DNA of 64,000 bases from Peromyscus leucopus (lineage: Eukaryota; Chordata; Mammalia; Rodentia; Cricetidae), in NCBI RefSeq assembly GCF_004664715.2, contig NC_051068.1, positions 52,369,453-52,433,452 of the forward strand, in the 5' to 3' direction. The position numbers were made by a program, and so were the translations under genes. Under the pieces are notes generated by a model that worked only from the letters and a program-made list of their open reading frames with translations, made no database searches and was not told where the DNA came from. Within the stretch, counting starts at the first letter, position 1. Each line of letters opens with the position of its first letter. Shown one piece after another: positions 1 to 12,455 of the stretch.

Positions 1-165
1 GTTGGTCTAAAGTCTTCGCTGACTCCCCACGGCAAGCCTTACCTTTTCAGAGGAGCAGATGGGGGGTGTGTTGATAGGGGAAGGCTGGAGGGGAGCAGCA
101 GTAGGGATGAGAGGAGTTCGGTGGTTGATACGTTAATATGAATAAAAAATTATTAATTAAAAAAA
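1..165 (+). mobile_element. LINE-1 3' UTR end, cut by window edge
   Basis: The text 'gactccccacggcaagcctt' followed by a G-rich block and an AATAAA-containing A-rich tail matches the L1 3' end seen again at 63143-63290 ('gactccccatgggaggcctt'). It lies in sense orientation. Only the last part of the element is inside the window. It has no coding capacity. Confidence 0.85.
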
Positions 166-238
166 GGAAGGAGTTTTAAAGAAGACAGAGGAAGAAAAAG
201 AAAGGCTCTGAGAGACTACTAAAGGTCTTTGACAAATG

Positions 239-755
239 TTTTTTTTTATTAGCTTTCCTATTTTTGAAATTACATAATTACCCCCTTCTGTCTTCTCATT
301 TTCTCCCTCCATACTCCTCCATATAACCCTCCTTGTTCTCTTTCTAATTCATAGCCTCTTTTGTCTAATTGTTTTTACTTGCACACATGAATATGCATAT
401 ACATAAGCATTCCTAAATATATCAACACAATCTGCTCAATTTATATTGTGTTGCTGGTATAAATATATATATTTCCAGGGTTGATTATTTTGTATTGGGT
501 AACAAATTGGTATGCTCTTCACTGGGATAGACACTTTCTTCAACTCTCAGCATTCTTGAGTTGCCTGTAGTTCTTTGCATAGGGCTGAGGCACTGTGGTC
601 TTGCCCCCATCCATTTTAATATGTCTATTATTGTTGTTCTTGTTCAGCTCATGTTCAGGAATCATACTGGTAAGACTTTATGGCTGTAGATTCTGCTGTT
701 ACTGGAAGACACAATCTCTCACAGCAATTTCACTGATCCTTACATGTGGGAATTG
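239..755 (-). mobile_element. Rodent L1 3' UTR (Lx-like), antisense
   Basis: The segment starts with a T-run at 239-247, the reverse of an L1 A-tail. It continues through the antisense of the older rodent L1 3' UTR: 'ttgcctgtagttctttgcat', 'ttgttcagctcatgttcagg' and 'tctcacagcaatttcactga'. The same consensus is hit at 9180-9392 and 16810-18690. It is 5' truncated, and the open frame at 595-804 inside it is incidental. Confidence 0.75.
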
Positions 756-2057
756 TTTTGTAAATGTGATCTCTTGTCTAATGTTTTACATGTTTGTTTC
801 CTAATTTTCAAATGGAACTTGGCTTGCTTGATGGAAATATTGTTGACTATAACCTCTATGTTTTTCAAATGAAAATGTCCAGGTGGACACACAAGAAATG
901 TCTCCAAAGACATCTTCTGCAACAGCACAGGCTCATGTAAAGTTGTGATTTTTTTCACTTGATATTAATATTCCATGAGATAATACCATTTTACATATCA
1001 TTGGTTATATTAGTGAGAATGAGCTTGTTTAAAGAAATTCTATTTTGAATCCTTGTTATCAATAAATGACAGTAGTTTAATGTTAAACTAAAATATCACT
1101 TTCATTCATTCATATCTTAGAGAGAGACCCTGTAATTTTGAAGTCCCTGAAATAAAAATGATCAGCAGACCAATAAATTATGTTGCTGAACATATACATA
1201 CATAGTGTTTTAAGATTAATCTGAAAATTTCAAGTAGTTCAATATATTCTGCACCAATAATAGTATTTCAAACTGATTTGCTCTGCTACATTTAAATCAA
1301 AGTGATACACATGCTTCTATTCTAAGAGATAACTAAATATTTCCCCATAAAGCCAGAAAACTCTGGCAATTTACTAAGCTGACTTTCAAAATTTTCTTAA
1401 TTTCTGTTAGAATTCATTTCTTATTTTGTACTTCTATTAGACCTCACTCCTCTTGTATGTCATTAAGAATAACAATTATAAGATTTAATATTCATAGTAC
1501 TCTCATTCTGATAGCAAATTGGCAGCTTAAACATTGCTATGATGAATAACTTTATAAGGTTTCTGATCCATAATTCTCCAATTGAAAAAAAATACTACTA
1601 TTAAATGAATCAATTCATGTATCATTCAATAAATCTGCATTTATTTTCTTCTACAAAAAAATAATGACATTTCAGTTGATCTTTGGGATTTCAGATTCTA
1701 TACTTGCACATTATAATAATTAAAGTAATGATCAGACACTACATTGCAAGTACCAATTTTGATGTGGATGTATCTCTCAATACTTCCCTTCTGGCTTAGT
1801 GGAATGCACCAGTGCACTCATGCCAGCTACCAAGGGAAAGATGCAGTCTGCCTATGAGGATGCTGGATTTTCACTGCACAATGGTTTATATCAGCTTTCA
1901 CAGCTGCTGGATAATATAAGCTCCTTAGAGGCTCTAAAGAGAGTTTCAGACACCTGTCAAGCCAGGTGCTCTGGGGCACCTATTGCCCTTGAAATAATAA
2001 GGCTGGCATGAAACCAATCCCTTCTCCACAGCACTCACCACTATTACAAAGATAAAT
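756..2057. other. Unassigned AT-rich interval
   Basis: No repeat or gene was recognised. An open frame at 1799-2011 (70 codons, plus strand) sits in a locally less AT-rich patch. It has no recognisable domain, signal peptide or splice context, so it is not called as a gene. Confidence 0.5.
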
Positions 2058-2059
2058 AA

Positions 2060-2078
2060 TAGATAGATAGATAGATAG
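2060..2078. repeat. (TAGA)n microsatellite
   Basis: About five perfect tetranucleotide units are followed by degenerate units up to about 2095. Confidence 0.85.
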
Positions 2079-2079
2079 T

Positions 2080-5000
2080 TAATAGGTGATAGATAAAGTT
2101 GAATCATAAAAAGCTCTTATATGATCACAGTTAAATGGTACAACTATTAATCCATAGACATACACCTTTACAGACACAGAAAATGCAGAAATGTGTGCAC
2201 TTAAGACATCTAAAGGAAGGCTAGATCAGAATACAGACAGGAAGCTTACTCAGCCTGCTCTGAAATGTTACGTATTTGTTAATAATTAATGAGACACTAA
2301 ATTTATGAACCCTTGAAGTGAAACGGAAGACTGAGACTTTGGCTTCAGGTTTCAGTTGATTCACCTTCCTGAAAAGAAAATAATAACTCACTAAGTAGGA
2401 CTGCAGGCTGCTTGCATTACCCCAGGGTATGAATGATGCTTTGTAATATCACACTGTATCATCAAAATGCATGCACACGGGGGAGAATAGCATATGAGAC
2501 TGTAAGGTAATCGTCAAACAGAGTAAAAACACATCCTCAGGCATTCCATTTGTAATTCCATTGAACCTGTGTTCACATGGTTTTACTTCATGTACAATTC
2601 TTCAAGTTAGGGCAAATTGTCTTGTACAGTTACTACAAGACCCCATGGGTCTGATATTTCATATGGGTAATTTATGGTCAGCTGAAGAAAAATGAAAAAT
2701 GCTTTCAAGAAGTAATCACCCAGGATTGTACCTATGGTGTCTGTGACAGGAGATATTCTTATGGACTTGAAAACCTTCCTGAAACAGACGTCTAATCTGG
2801 CATTTCTCAGTTTCACTGGTTTCTGTTTACAATTGACAATTTACAATTAATTATTTTGAATAATACCCTTATGTTCATGGCACTAACTGTTAGGTACTTT
2901 GAGATATGCTCAGTAGAATTAAAAATATTTAGATAACATGCCCAAAGATTTAGGTATTAGAGGTTAACTGTAGAACAAGTTTACTCAGTACAAAGCTACA
3001 AAGCATTTACCCACCATTTCCTCATAACTCCCAATTATTAATATTTTCACTGAAGCATAATATTATTATTGAGAATCAACAGAGAAACTTTGGAACATAA
3101 TTAAGTGGCATGCATGTGCTCACACATGTAACCTACTTCTGCCAAACTGACAATGTCTCTACCCTCAAATCCCCACCCCTGCTCTGAACAGTGAGAAAGC
3201 TAGAGACAAGGCCTTCAACACATGATTACACCGGGTTCATTAATTTGAATGGCTTCACACTCCTCGAAAGTAATTTATGTGTGACATTTGCAAAGGACAC
3301 ATCTAAATCATTAGTTTTACTTTGATAATTTACAAGATAAAAATCCAAACATAAATCATAGAATTTATTAAAAATTATCACCTATCCTACACTTTGTATT
3401 AAAATGATACACACGTCATGCTAGAAAAGATTAAATAAAATTGAAAAGTAATACAGAGTGCAATCTTAAAACAGAGCTAGATAGTTTAAAATATTAAAAT
3501 TCATAATAGGCTTATAGAAGGGAAATCATCAAATACTCTTCTTTTGGTATTAAATTGAGCAAAGCTATTTATAAATTAAAAGGAAAGGAAAATCCATGAA
3601 CCTTTGATGTCTATCAAACATCAGATATATCTATTTTTATCACAGAATTTCTCATTTATTTTGAAATATTTTTGATTAATTACTTAAGTCACTTTCCTGA
3701 TCTGTATTAATTAAAGTGTGGTGAACTCATAGGATATAGAAAATGACCAGTAGATATAAACAGTTTTTATTATATGAGTGTCATGCATTTTTATATGTTC
3801 ATATGTCCATCCGTAATTGACTGAATCTTAATTTCTGTGTTCTGTGAGTAAATTTTAATTGTCTTTTATAGCTTCCTACTTTCCATTCTAAAATTCTCAT
3901 CTACACAGATTCAGCCTCCAACGTGGCATATTGTACCAGTAAGCCTCTATATCAAAGATCCAAAACAGTTGCATTTCCACTCTTACGAACACAGAAAATA
4001 AAGTATATTTATTGTCCTCTGGTTTTATAAACATTTCTGCAATCTTTGTAGGAAGTTCAACTCTATCAGATATCAAGGATATTTTAGGATACAACGTAAA
4101 CACTTTTGAACAATTTACCCACAATTCTCTTAACATGCACTCTTCTGTCACTGCACCAGGATTCAAGGAGTTTTTTTCATACAAACAACTTGAAGAGCCT
4201 TTTTCTTACTGCCAAAGGAAACATTTCCCTTCTCCAGACAAAGAATTAGTTTATTTAGTTTTATTCCTTTTTGTGTGTGGTTTTATATTTTGTATGATAT
4301 TTCATTCATATTAATTTTTATTCTTAATGGAAGGAAAATGGTTTATCATTGTTTGCCTGTTCCATACCAAGTTTGTATATGTGTGTGTGTATATATATAT
4401 ATACACAATTTTTTTATCTGTTGCTGAAGATCATTTGACACAGAGGATACAGTGCTGTATCTGATCACTGAATTTCAAACTAATTCACCATGTAAATGAT
4501 GACATAATAGAAATTTTTAAACAAAACATATCAGGAAAGAAATTAAAGATCATTGCTTATTATTGATTAAATGAAGCAATTCTAGAGAAAATAGTCAATG
4601 AATTCTCCTTTTTATTAAGCAGTTGCAGACTTAGTAGGACTGCACTCCCTGTGAAAATCAGGAATCAAAGATTGCAAAACCTAACTAAACCATTGAATCA
4701 GTATTCCAAGGTGAATATCCTACTTCCCTGCTACCTCAGAAACTGATTGTATGTTTACATACTTTAGTAAGTCTATCATCTCAGCAAGGAATCAAATACA
4801 AAAACAGAAAGTGAATTCTATGGATTTTCATATCTGTCAATTTCAAAGCTAAATTGTGTGTCTTGACTACATTTCTTCTCAACACTTTAGATATCTTTTT
4901 TCAAGTTTTCAATAATTTACATGTTGAGATACACCACACAGAACTGACAGTCTCACTACTCGAAATTTGCTTACCTACAATGGTGTTGATTGTTGCTGGA

Positions 5001-6463
5001 ATCCCATGTGGTAAAGAAATTTTGCTGAAATAAACTAGAGGTCTGTAGACTTTGATTTCATTTTCCCTCAGATTTTTTTTTTTTTGCATTTCATTGTGAT
5101 GATGCCTTACTATTGCCCACAGATGTGCAGTTTGTTCCTCACATGTTTATAGGAAAGGAAAAATAATACTCTCTAGCAATGAATCTCATTGGTTGAAAGA
5201 AATTATAAATTCAAATTAATTGGTAGAATACAATCTCCCTCCTAAGAAAGGGACCTCATTTCTGTGTATTCTTTTGAATGAAATGTAACATCAACCTAAA
5301 CAGCACAAATAACACCCAACAGAAAAACATTTTATAAAATAACTCAACCATGTTTTTCAAAAATGTCAAGGTTGGAAGAGATAGGGACAACCTGAGAAAC
5401 TCAGTGATTGAAAAAAGAGCACAGAACATCACTGAATGTGTCTTGTTGACCCAAATACAGAAAACAAAATGGGTCTTAGTGAAAAAAATAAAGTATGAAA
5501 AAATTCTGCACTCCAGTTAACAGTATTGTCAAGGTTAATTTCTTGCTTTGTAAAATCATTCTAGAGATACATTAAGATGTTAACAAAAGGACACAGTAAA
5601 TCAAAGTATAAAAGAGTCATTTCATTGTTCTTTAAGATTTTTTTGAAAGACTAAAATCTCCTGCAAGTGTTTACTATTTAAACTTTACAGCTATTATTGG
5701 TAATATGTAGTGCTTTTAAATTATAGAAAAGATTTTATTGCACATAATAAAGCTTTGTAAACTTTTAGGTTTACCCTTTTTCTGCTTTCTCTGCTATTGA
5801 AACTTCTTGGTTGTCAGTTTGCTTGGCAGTCAAGTAGGGATAAAATAAAAGGAAGAAATACTTTATGCATAAGTATAATAAATGGCTGAACAATAAAAAA
5901 ACTGGAAAAACAATACTTGAACAACCCAAACTTTACTCTTCATTTGTTCAAAAATAAAAGCATCCTTGCTACAGAGTCCTCTTAAAGGTCATTCTATAAT
6001 CACACAAAGGAAAGAGCTCATAGTTATAATGTACATACTTTGAGAAATTTTAAAATGGCTGTGGCTTTGAATGTGGAGGGGGGGAAGATACAGCTGTGTC
6101 TCTGCAAAATAATATTCAATAGCTGAGTATTACTGCAGTTTCTTTTATAAATTCAAAACAAATTATTCAGTAATTTAGTCATTGTTCCATTTTCCTGAAG
6201 TAAAAAGTAAGGGTCAACTACTGATTTCTCTCAATTTCAAACCTGCCATCTCTTAGATTTTTCTACATCATGTACTGCTGACTCCATCTCAGAAGCCTAC
6301 CTATTTTAAGAGCTAACTTTTGGATATCAAAGGCTGTTTACCTGCCAAGTTTGACTGGAAGGAAATTTTGAGTACTCCATAAAGCAAAGACTCCTCTGGC
6401 CACATCTGGCTTTTCTACCTCAGTGAAGAAGAATTTCACAAAAGAGTATTTCTCTAGTTAATA
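2080..6463. other. Unassigned AT-rich interval, 4.4 kb
   Basis: No gene or clear repeat was recognised apart from a short (TG)n/(TA)n tract at 4376-4406 and a T-run near 5071-5083. Overlapping open frames on both strands at 3897-4314 (95 and 100 codons) have no recognisable family and are typical of chance frames in AT-rich DNA. Confidence 0.5.
4376..4406. repeat. (TG)n(TA)n microsatellite
   Basis: A short GT run passes into an AT run, about 30 bases in all. Confidence 0.8.
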
Positions 6464-6570
6464 AATGGGGGTGGGTTGGTGGAAAGGCTGGTGGGAAGGC
6501 TGGGGAAGAGAGGGGAATCTGTGGTTCGTATGTAAAATGAATAAAAAAATTCTTAAAAAAAAAGAAAGAA
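6464..6570 (+). mobile_element. L1 3' terminal fragment
   Basis: A G-rich stretch is followed by 'gaatctgtggttcgtatgta', 'aaatgaataaa' and an A-rich tail. This matches the terminal 100 bases of the L1 ends at 1-165 and 63190-63290. It is severely 5' truncated. Confidence 0.75.
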
Positions 6571-6792
6571 ACATACATGAATGTGTTGACACAGAAACTC
6601 TACACCACCACTCACAGACTCCTTCTGATCAGGGGTTCCAGTGACGTACAATGTTTGCCTCACTGAAATAAACAGTGAAGTGATCAGATTCACAAAATTT
6701 AGGGTTAAACTTTCATGTATTTTTCCAAATATGCAAATTCTGAATTTCTAATTCAGCATGCTAGCAAAAAGTCTTGTTTTCAGAGTTTCACT

Positions 6793-7040
6793 TATAGCTA
6801 GAGTTTTCCTGCCTAGCCCAAAGTTAGGACAAATATCTCTCACCTGCCAGTCCCACAGCTGCTCAGACCCAAACAAGTAAACATAGAGATTTATATTGTT
6901 TACAAACTGTATGGCCATGGCAGGCTTCTTGCTAACTGTTCTTATATCTTAAATTAACCCATTTCTATTAGTCTATAAGTTGCCAAGTGGCTCGTGGCTT
7001 ACCAGTATCTTAACATCTCATGGCAGCAGCTGGTAGCGTC
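6793..7040 (-). mobile_element. Partial LTR-B, antisense, left arm of an LTR foldback
   Basis: This is the reverse complement of the 3' 250 bases of an ERVK-like LTR (LTR-B). It pairs with about 7175-7435: both arms share 'cttaccagtatcttaacatc' and 'cttatatcttaaattaaccc' when one is reversed. The outer end reads TATAGCTAGAG, against TGTAGCTAGAG expected from the copy ending at 34077. The six bases just outside, TTCACT (6787-6792), recur at 7436-7441 after the sense LTR. Diagnostic bases (the reverse complement of 'gcctgccatggccatacag') match the 33511 copy better than the neighbouring sense LTR. Confidence 0.8.
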
Positions 7041-7435
7041 TGATGTACTGTATGTTAAATGTGCTGCCCTGATTGGTTAATAAATAAAATGCTGATTGGC
7101 CAGTAGCCAGGCAGGAAGTATAGATGGGACAAGGAGAGAGGAGAATTTTGGAAAGTAAAAGGCTGAGGCAAAGAGACACTGCCAGCTGCCGCCATGAGAA
7201 GATGTTAAGATACTGGTAAGCCATGAGCCACATGACAACTTATAGATTAATAAAAATGGGTTAATTTAAGATATAAGAACAGCTAACAAAAAGCCTGAGC
7301 CATTAGGCCAAACAGTTTAAGTAATATAAGTCTCTGTGTGTTTACTTGGTTGGGTCTGAACAGCTGTGGGACTGGGAGATGAGAGAGATTTGTCCTGACT
7401 GTGGGCCAGGCAGGACCAAAAACACTCCAACTACA
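7041..7435 (+). mobile_element. LTR-B solo LTR, sense arm of the foldback
   Basis: It begins TGATGTACTG and ends CCAACTACA. Inside are the LTR-B signature 'ctgattggttaataaataaa' and 'ctgattggccagtagccagg', a GACAAGGAGAGAGG block, and the U5-like end 'gagatttgtcctgactgtgg'. It is related to the copies at 11997, 17299 and 33511. The 6 bp after it, TTCACT, pair with those before the left arm, not with anything at the inner junction. Confidence 0.85.
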
Positions 7436-7441
7436 TTCACT

Positions 7442-9179
7442 TATCAGAACCGCCTGCCCAGCTCTAACATTTTGACTTATTCAACTCAAATAATGAGACA
7501 AAAATAAAGAAACAAATGTGGGTGCAATTAAATTTGTTATGTAGGTCTTACATTAAGGTCAGAACAGAAATGATAATTAGAGAAAGTGCCAAATTTGACT
7601 GATCATTGAAATGATAATAAAACCTCTTATTTCTAGTTAAAAAATAATGGGATACTAAAAACCCTCTCTGTGTTCATGATGCCCTTCCTATTATGGAAAA
7701 TCTGCACAAGTCATCTTCTCAGGTTTGGTCTAGAAAACAAATTATCAATGATGATCATGAACACTACACAAAGTAGGTTATCTGAACAGACTTATTGTAA
7801 TGAGGAAAAAGCTGGACTCCACTCACAAGAAACACATATAGATTTATGCTTCATTTCTAGAAAATAATTTTAGAGTCACATAATTCAAATGGATATGGCT
7901 GAAACATATCTCTCATGATATACACAGAGAACTGTTCATCATAAATTTTAGATTGAAAATCAAAGTCCAGTTTTCTTAATTTTTTTAGATCTGATGAAAT
8001 GAATAATTCAAAGCTAGAAAAGTATTATTCATTATATATATGTATGTATATATGAATTTGCAAGAGTATTTACTATCACCAAATAAAAGGCTAATATACT
8101 TGATTTCAAAGATGTTAGATAAAATATTTGAAAAAAATATTTTGACATTTTTACTTTATTTTATTATACTCAAATATAAATGGAAGGCTATTTTCATATA
8201 AATACACAATGTACCTTCAGCATATTTCCCCTATACTCCATCATGCTCTTCTCTCACATTAGTGCCCCAGACAGTATTCTCTTTTCTATTTTCATGATGT
8301 TTATACATTTCATGCACTTGAGTAAAATCTAAGACCTCCAGATAGGATAAAACTTGAGGTATCCATCTTCTTATATTTGATTTCATTCACTTAATTGATC
8401 TCTCTTTCACTGCTTTTATTTTCTTGCAAATGATGAACTTCGTTCATCTTTATAGACAAAGAAATACCACTATATTTGCAAGCAACGTTTTCTTTATCAA
8501 CATCTTCAACCCTAAGTATCTCACTTTTTTCCTATGCAAAATGAATTTATTAACCTCATCGAAAATTTACCTTTAAATGGCACTTCAGTGTCCTGAAATG
8601 ATGAAAGAATCAGGACAAACAACTACCCTAGAGTAACCCTAAAATTCTCCCACAGGGAATGTTGAATAGCCCAACCCTATGCCATATTGTCCTGGCCTCA
8701 GAGGATTCCTGTTGCTAAAGCCACAACCACTGTTGTCTTGGTAGTCTTTTGTTTCATGTCCTGTCTGTCCATTTTGTCCTGTTTATCAACAGTTGATTCA
8801 AGGACACTTTGTTGTCCAGTGGCTAACTTTTGCCCAATGAAAGTTAACTCCACATGCAGTTTCTTCAATTCCCATATCTTCTCTGAAGTAGATTGGTGCT
8901 GCCAGGAGCCAACATGTCCCATAGTCATAAAAAAGAATAAAAATTCTAAGTTATTAAAACATTTTAAATGCCATATTCTGTAGATCTCTGAAGGGTTTGA
9001 AGATGACCTATTTAAAATATATCTGCTCAACCTTGAAAACATACCTAATATGACTACAAGTTCAATTGTAATGTCTAACTACTAACTTTCATTTCTTTAT
9101 ATCCTAATAGTTGGTAATAATAACATTCAAGGATTAGCAAATTGCATTGTTAAATGAACTGCATAAGTACAATATCTTG
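7442..9179. other. Unassigned interval with an open-frame pair
   Basis: No repeat was recognised with confidence. At 8687-9042 two antiparallel frames overlap (98 codons plus, 114 codons minus). The minus-strand product is rich in Lys, Gln and Thr and has no hydrophobic or catalytic motif I recognise. The region may be an old mobile-element remnant, but I cannot name the family. Confidence 0.4.
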
Positions 9180-9392
9180 AACTTTTCCTTTGGTTATTAC
9201 AATTCTTTCCCCCTCTTTTCTTCAATATTCCCAGAGCCTTTGAGGAGGGGAAATATTTTGCAGATGTATCATTTGGCACAGGGCTTTATAGCTCTTTCAT
9301 CTAGATTGGCTGTGGTTTTCTGTAATGGTCTCCATTTCTTACAAAGAGAGATTTCATTGATGAGTGATGAGGACTACATCTGAATTGATGAC
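9180..9392 (-). mobile_element. L1 3' UTR fragment (Lx-like), antisense
   Basis: The segment 'ttctgtaatggtctccattt' plus 'tttgcagatgtatcatttgg' is the antisense of the rodent L1 3' UTR part lying upstream of that at 239-755. It overlaps in content with 17870-17970 (same orientation) and 18320-18690 (opposite orientation). Both ends are truncated. Confidence 0.65.
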
Positions 9393-10204
9393 TAACTGAC
9401 ACCAAATCCAGAAAAAAAAAACCCACTCACCCTTGACATCAATTGAAATTTTGTTTCTTTGATGAATCTGTTTGAGAACTATGAAAGCAAGTTTCTTAGT
9501 CACCTGGTTTCCACTAGCACTTTATGAAAGTCCCTTGCCTTCTGCTTACCCTTGCATATACTTAGTTATTACTTGAATTTTTCCACATATTTCAGTTATA
9601 AGCCAGATTTATCATAGTCATTTTCCAAATCCACTAAAATGGAAGCATGAGTTGCAAACTAATATAGAACTTTTTTTCCAAGGATGAATATTTGTGATCA
9701 AATTAAGAAAAAAAGTTAATTAGTGAAATATACAAATATTAATAGGCTACTGGAGTGCAAAGAACAGAAATTCTACTGCTAATTAAATATGAACTTAAAT
9801 ACTCAGGGGAATGGATAATCACAAAAGCACAGAAAACAATTACTCTAAAAGCCATAATTTTATTGTTTTAAAATATACTTATTAAATCATTAATGATGTC
9901 TAGTAAATTAAGCGCCTTGGGTATTCAACCATGTTGTTTAATAATCTGTGTCTTTAATGTTAACAATTATATACCTTTCATATGAAAATTAAAATGTGGC
10001 TGTATATCAGCAATGCAACTCTCCTTCTAAACAAGCAGCATGAGTCAATTAGAGAAGAAGATAAAACACTTTCTTTGGATGAGAAAGGTGGCACTCAGAA
10101 GCATCTGAAGCATGACTGAGAAGTAACTTTATGTAAAAAGCTCTTGGACAAATATCTTCTACAAATTCAGAGGTAAGTAGACCAGCATAAACTGTCTTTC
10201 TGCA
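9393..10204. other. Unassigned AT-rich interval
   Basis: No gene, SINE or LTR was recognised. Confidence 0.5.
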
Positions 10205-10785
10205 ACTGTGAAAGGACACTTTGACCAAATCACCTCCATGAAGTGGATTTGTTTAGCTTACCCATCTAGATCATAGTCTATCATTAAGAGATTGGGGCAG
10301 AAACTTGAAGCATAAATTATAGAGGAATATGTTTGCTGGCTTGCTCTCTGGCATACACTCTGGTAGCTTTCTCACACAGTTTAGGATCACTTGCCCAGTG
10401 AATGATATGACACAAAGAACTCTGGCTTTCCTGTATCAATCAACAAGAAAGGCCATCATGCACAGATACACCCACAGACCAATTTTACCTGAGAAATCTC
10501 TCACTTGAGACTCTCTTCTCAAGTTACTCTAGACCAGTTGTTCTCAACTTTCCTAACACCATAACTCTTTCATATAGTTCCTCATGTTGTGGTGACACAC
10601 AACCATAAAATTATCTTTGTTGCTATTTCATAACTGTAATTTTACTTCTGTTTGAATCATAATGTAAAATCTGTGTTTTCTGATGGTCTTAGCAGACCTC
10701 TATGAAAGAGTCATTTGACCCCAAAAGGTGTCGTGACTCACAAGTTGAGAACCACTGCTCTAGACTGTGACAAGTTAACAGTTTT
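10205..10785 (-). mobile_element. MaLR (MT-like) LTR, antisense, split by a hAT element
   Basis: Read in reverse it gives the MT-type MaLR pattern: 'gtcacagtctagagtaactt' (with the insert removed), then a run ending in 'gtaagctaaacaaatccact'. The plus-strand marks are 'gctggcttgctctctggcat' and 'tgagactctcttctcaagtt'. The URR1 transposon at 10535-10757 interrupts it near its 5' end. Related sense copies lie at 16421 and 27655. The outer borders are approximate. Confidence 0.6.
10535..10757 (-). mobile_element. URR1-like hAT (Charlie) non-autonomous DNA transposon
   Basis: The ends form imperfect terminal inverted repeats (CAGTTGTTCTCAACTT... and ...AAGTTGAGAACCACTG). The body carries the URR1 landmarks 'cataactgtaattttacttc' and 'tgaccccaaaaggtgtcgtg'. 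A perfect 8-bp duplication CTCTAGAC flanks it (10527-10534, 10758-10765), the hAT target length and pattern. At 223 bp it has no transposase and would have moved in trans. Strand is nominal. Confidence 0.93.
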
Positions 10786-11996
10786 ATCTTAATAAGACAA
10801 GGGGCATTGCAAGGAACTAGAGATTACTTAAAAGCATACAGGTGCTTGTACGACTTTATCCAAAAATGAAAATCCCTTCTTCCAAGCTCTCTGTCAACAG
10901 TGGTCAAACAAGAAGACCCCTGCTCTGATTAATCCAGGTAAATGGCATATCTAAACTATGACATTTGTTTAGTGATGTTTTTCAGTTAATCCCTCCTCAA
11001 TTTTGTGGGCTATAGTCATATTTGGATATCTTATCTCTCAGTACTTCCTCCTTTCTTGAAAACATAAACAATATAGTTAATCAATCATCAATGGGTTTGG
11101 CGAAAAAAGATCTTTGTTGGAATTAATAAATCAAATAATTTTAAACTATGAATTAATACTTTTTTTGCTTTCATCCAGTATGTTATGTCATTTGGCTTCT
11201 TAACTTGCAGTTGACAAATGTACTATATTAATTGTGTTACTTTTCGAACAATAAAGCTTACGTTAAATGAGACTATTCTGACTGGTTTTTGTTTGATATG
11301 TGACTACTACTAAGAGGTTCTGATGTGATTAATCTTTTGTGTTACTCTTGATCTGGCTAATTATTTAATCAAATTTTGATTAGTTCATATACAACTTAAG
11401 ATTTAATTTCCTTCTGAAAGGACTGGTCTGGTATTGTAACACAAGATAAATCATAGGAGGAAACAACAAGTATTGGCTGTAGCCATGCAGTCATTATTTA
11501 ATCATTCCAACATGCAAGAAAATCATCTACTGAATGCTAGAAGATCAATAGCACTTAAACTGTGTCTATTGTGATGGTTGAAAATATTGTCGATAATGTA
11601 TTTGTTTTGACAGAGAATGGAAAATACCATCACAGCAGCTTTATCTGGGGCATGCTTCATTCAAAGCCTTCTGTGGAGTTTGATCTGACCACATTGCTAT
11701 GTTCAAGCTAATTATGTGAGCATAAGAACTGTATTATGATTTATGCAACACATTTTTCCAAAATGTAAACCCATCTTCTATTTTTGTTTCCTGTTGACTT
11801 GAAAATAGTGATGCAGGACACTGTTTTACTAATAATTCTAGATCATAAGATTATTCCTGAGAGACAGTACAGCAATCTAAAAAGAATTTATTTCTCATTA
11901 GGCATGGCAATACAGCATAGTTCCAGGATACATTACTTCTGGATTCCCCATATGTTTAATAAACACAAACTTGTTTAATTTCTGGTTTTCTTTATT
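10786..11996. other. Unassigned AT-rich interval
   Basis: Nothing was recognised. The 64-codon frame at 11784-11978 has no family features. Confidence 0.5.
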
Positions 11997-12403
11997 TGTT
12001 GTGGATATCAATCACTCTGTATGCTGTGAATGTGTTGCTCTGATTGGTTAATAAATAAAGTGCTGATTGGCCAGTAGCCAAGCAAGAAGTATAGGCGGGA
12101 CAAAGAGAGAGGAGAAACCTGGGAACAGGAGGGCTGAGTCAGGAGATGCTGTAAGCCATTGGGATGAGAAGCAAGATGTCAAGGCAGAGCTAAAAAAAGA
12201 TACCAAGCCACATGGCTAGCCACAAATAAGAATTATGGGTTAATTTAAGTGTAAGAACTAGTCAGTAATAAGCTTGAGCTAATGGACATACAGTTTATAA
12301 ATAATATAAGCCTCTGTGCGTTTACTTGGGTCTAAGCAGTTGCAGGACTGGCAGGTGAAAGAGATTTGTCCTGACCACTAACACAAAAAAAACTTCAACT
12401 ACA
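11997..12403 (+). mobile_element. LTR-B solo LTR
   Basis: A 407-bp LTR begins TGTTGTGGATATC and ends AACTTCAACTACA. A perfect 6-bp duplication TTTATT flanks it (11991-11996, 12404-12409). Its core 'ctgattggttaataaataaa' matches 7041. TG...CA ends and a 6-bp duplication are the class II (ERVK) pattern. No internal region is present, so it is a solo LTR left by LTR-LTR recombination. Confidence 0.88.
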
Positions 12404-12455
12404 TTTATTTGTTACAGTGTATTCTATCACTACCTACTCTAAATCAATAGAACTG

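Noticed and set aside
1799..2011. 70-codon frame in a less AT-rich patch
   Set aside because: No recognisable domain, no initiation or splice context, and a length near what chance allows.
3897..4314. Antiparallel frames of 95 and 100 codons
   Set aside because: AT-rich chance frames; the hydrophobic end of the plus frame reflects T-rich codons.
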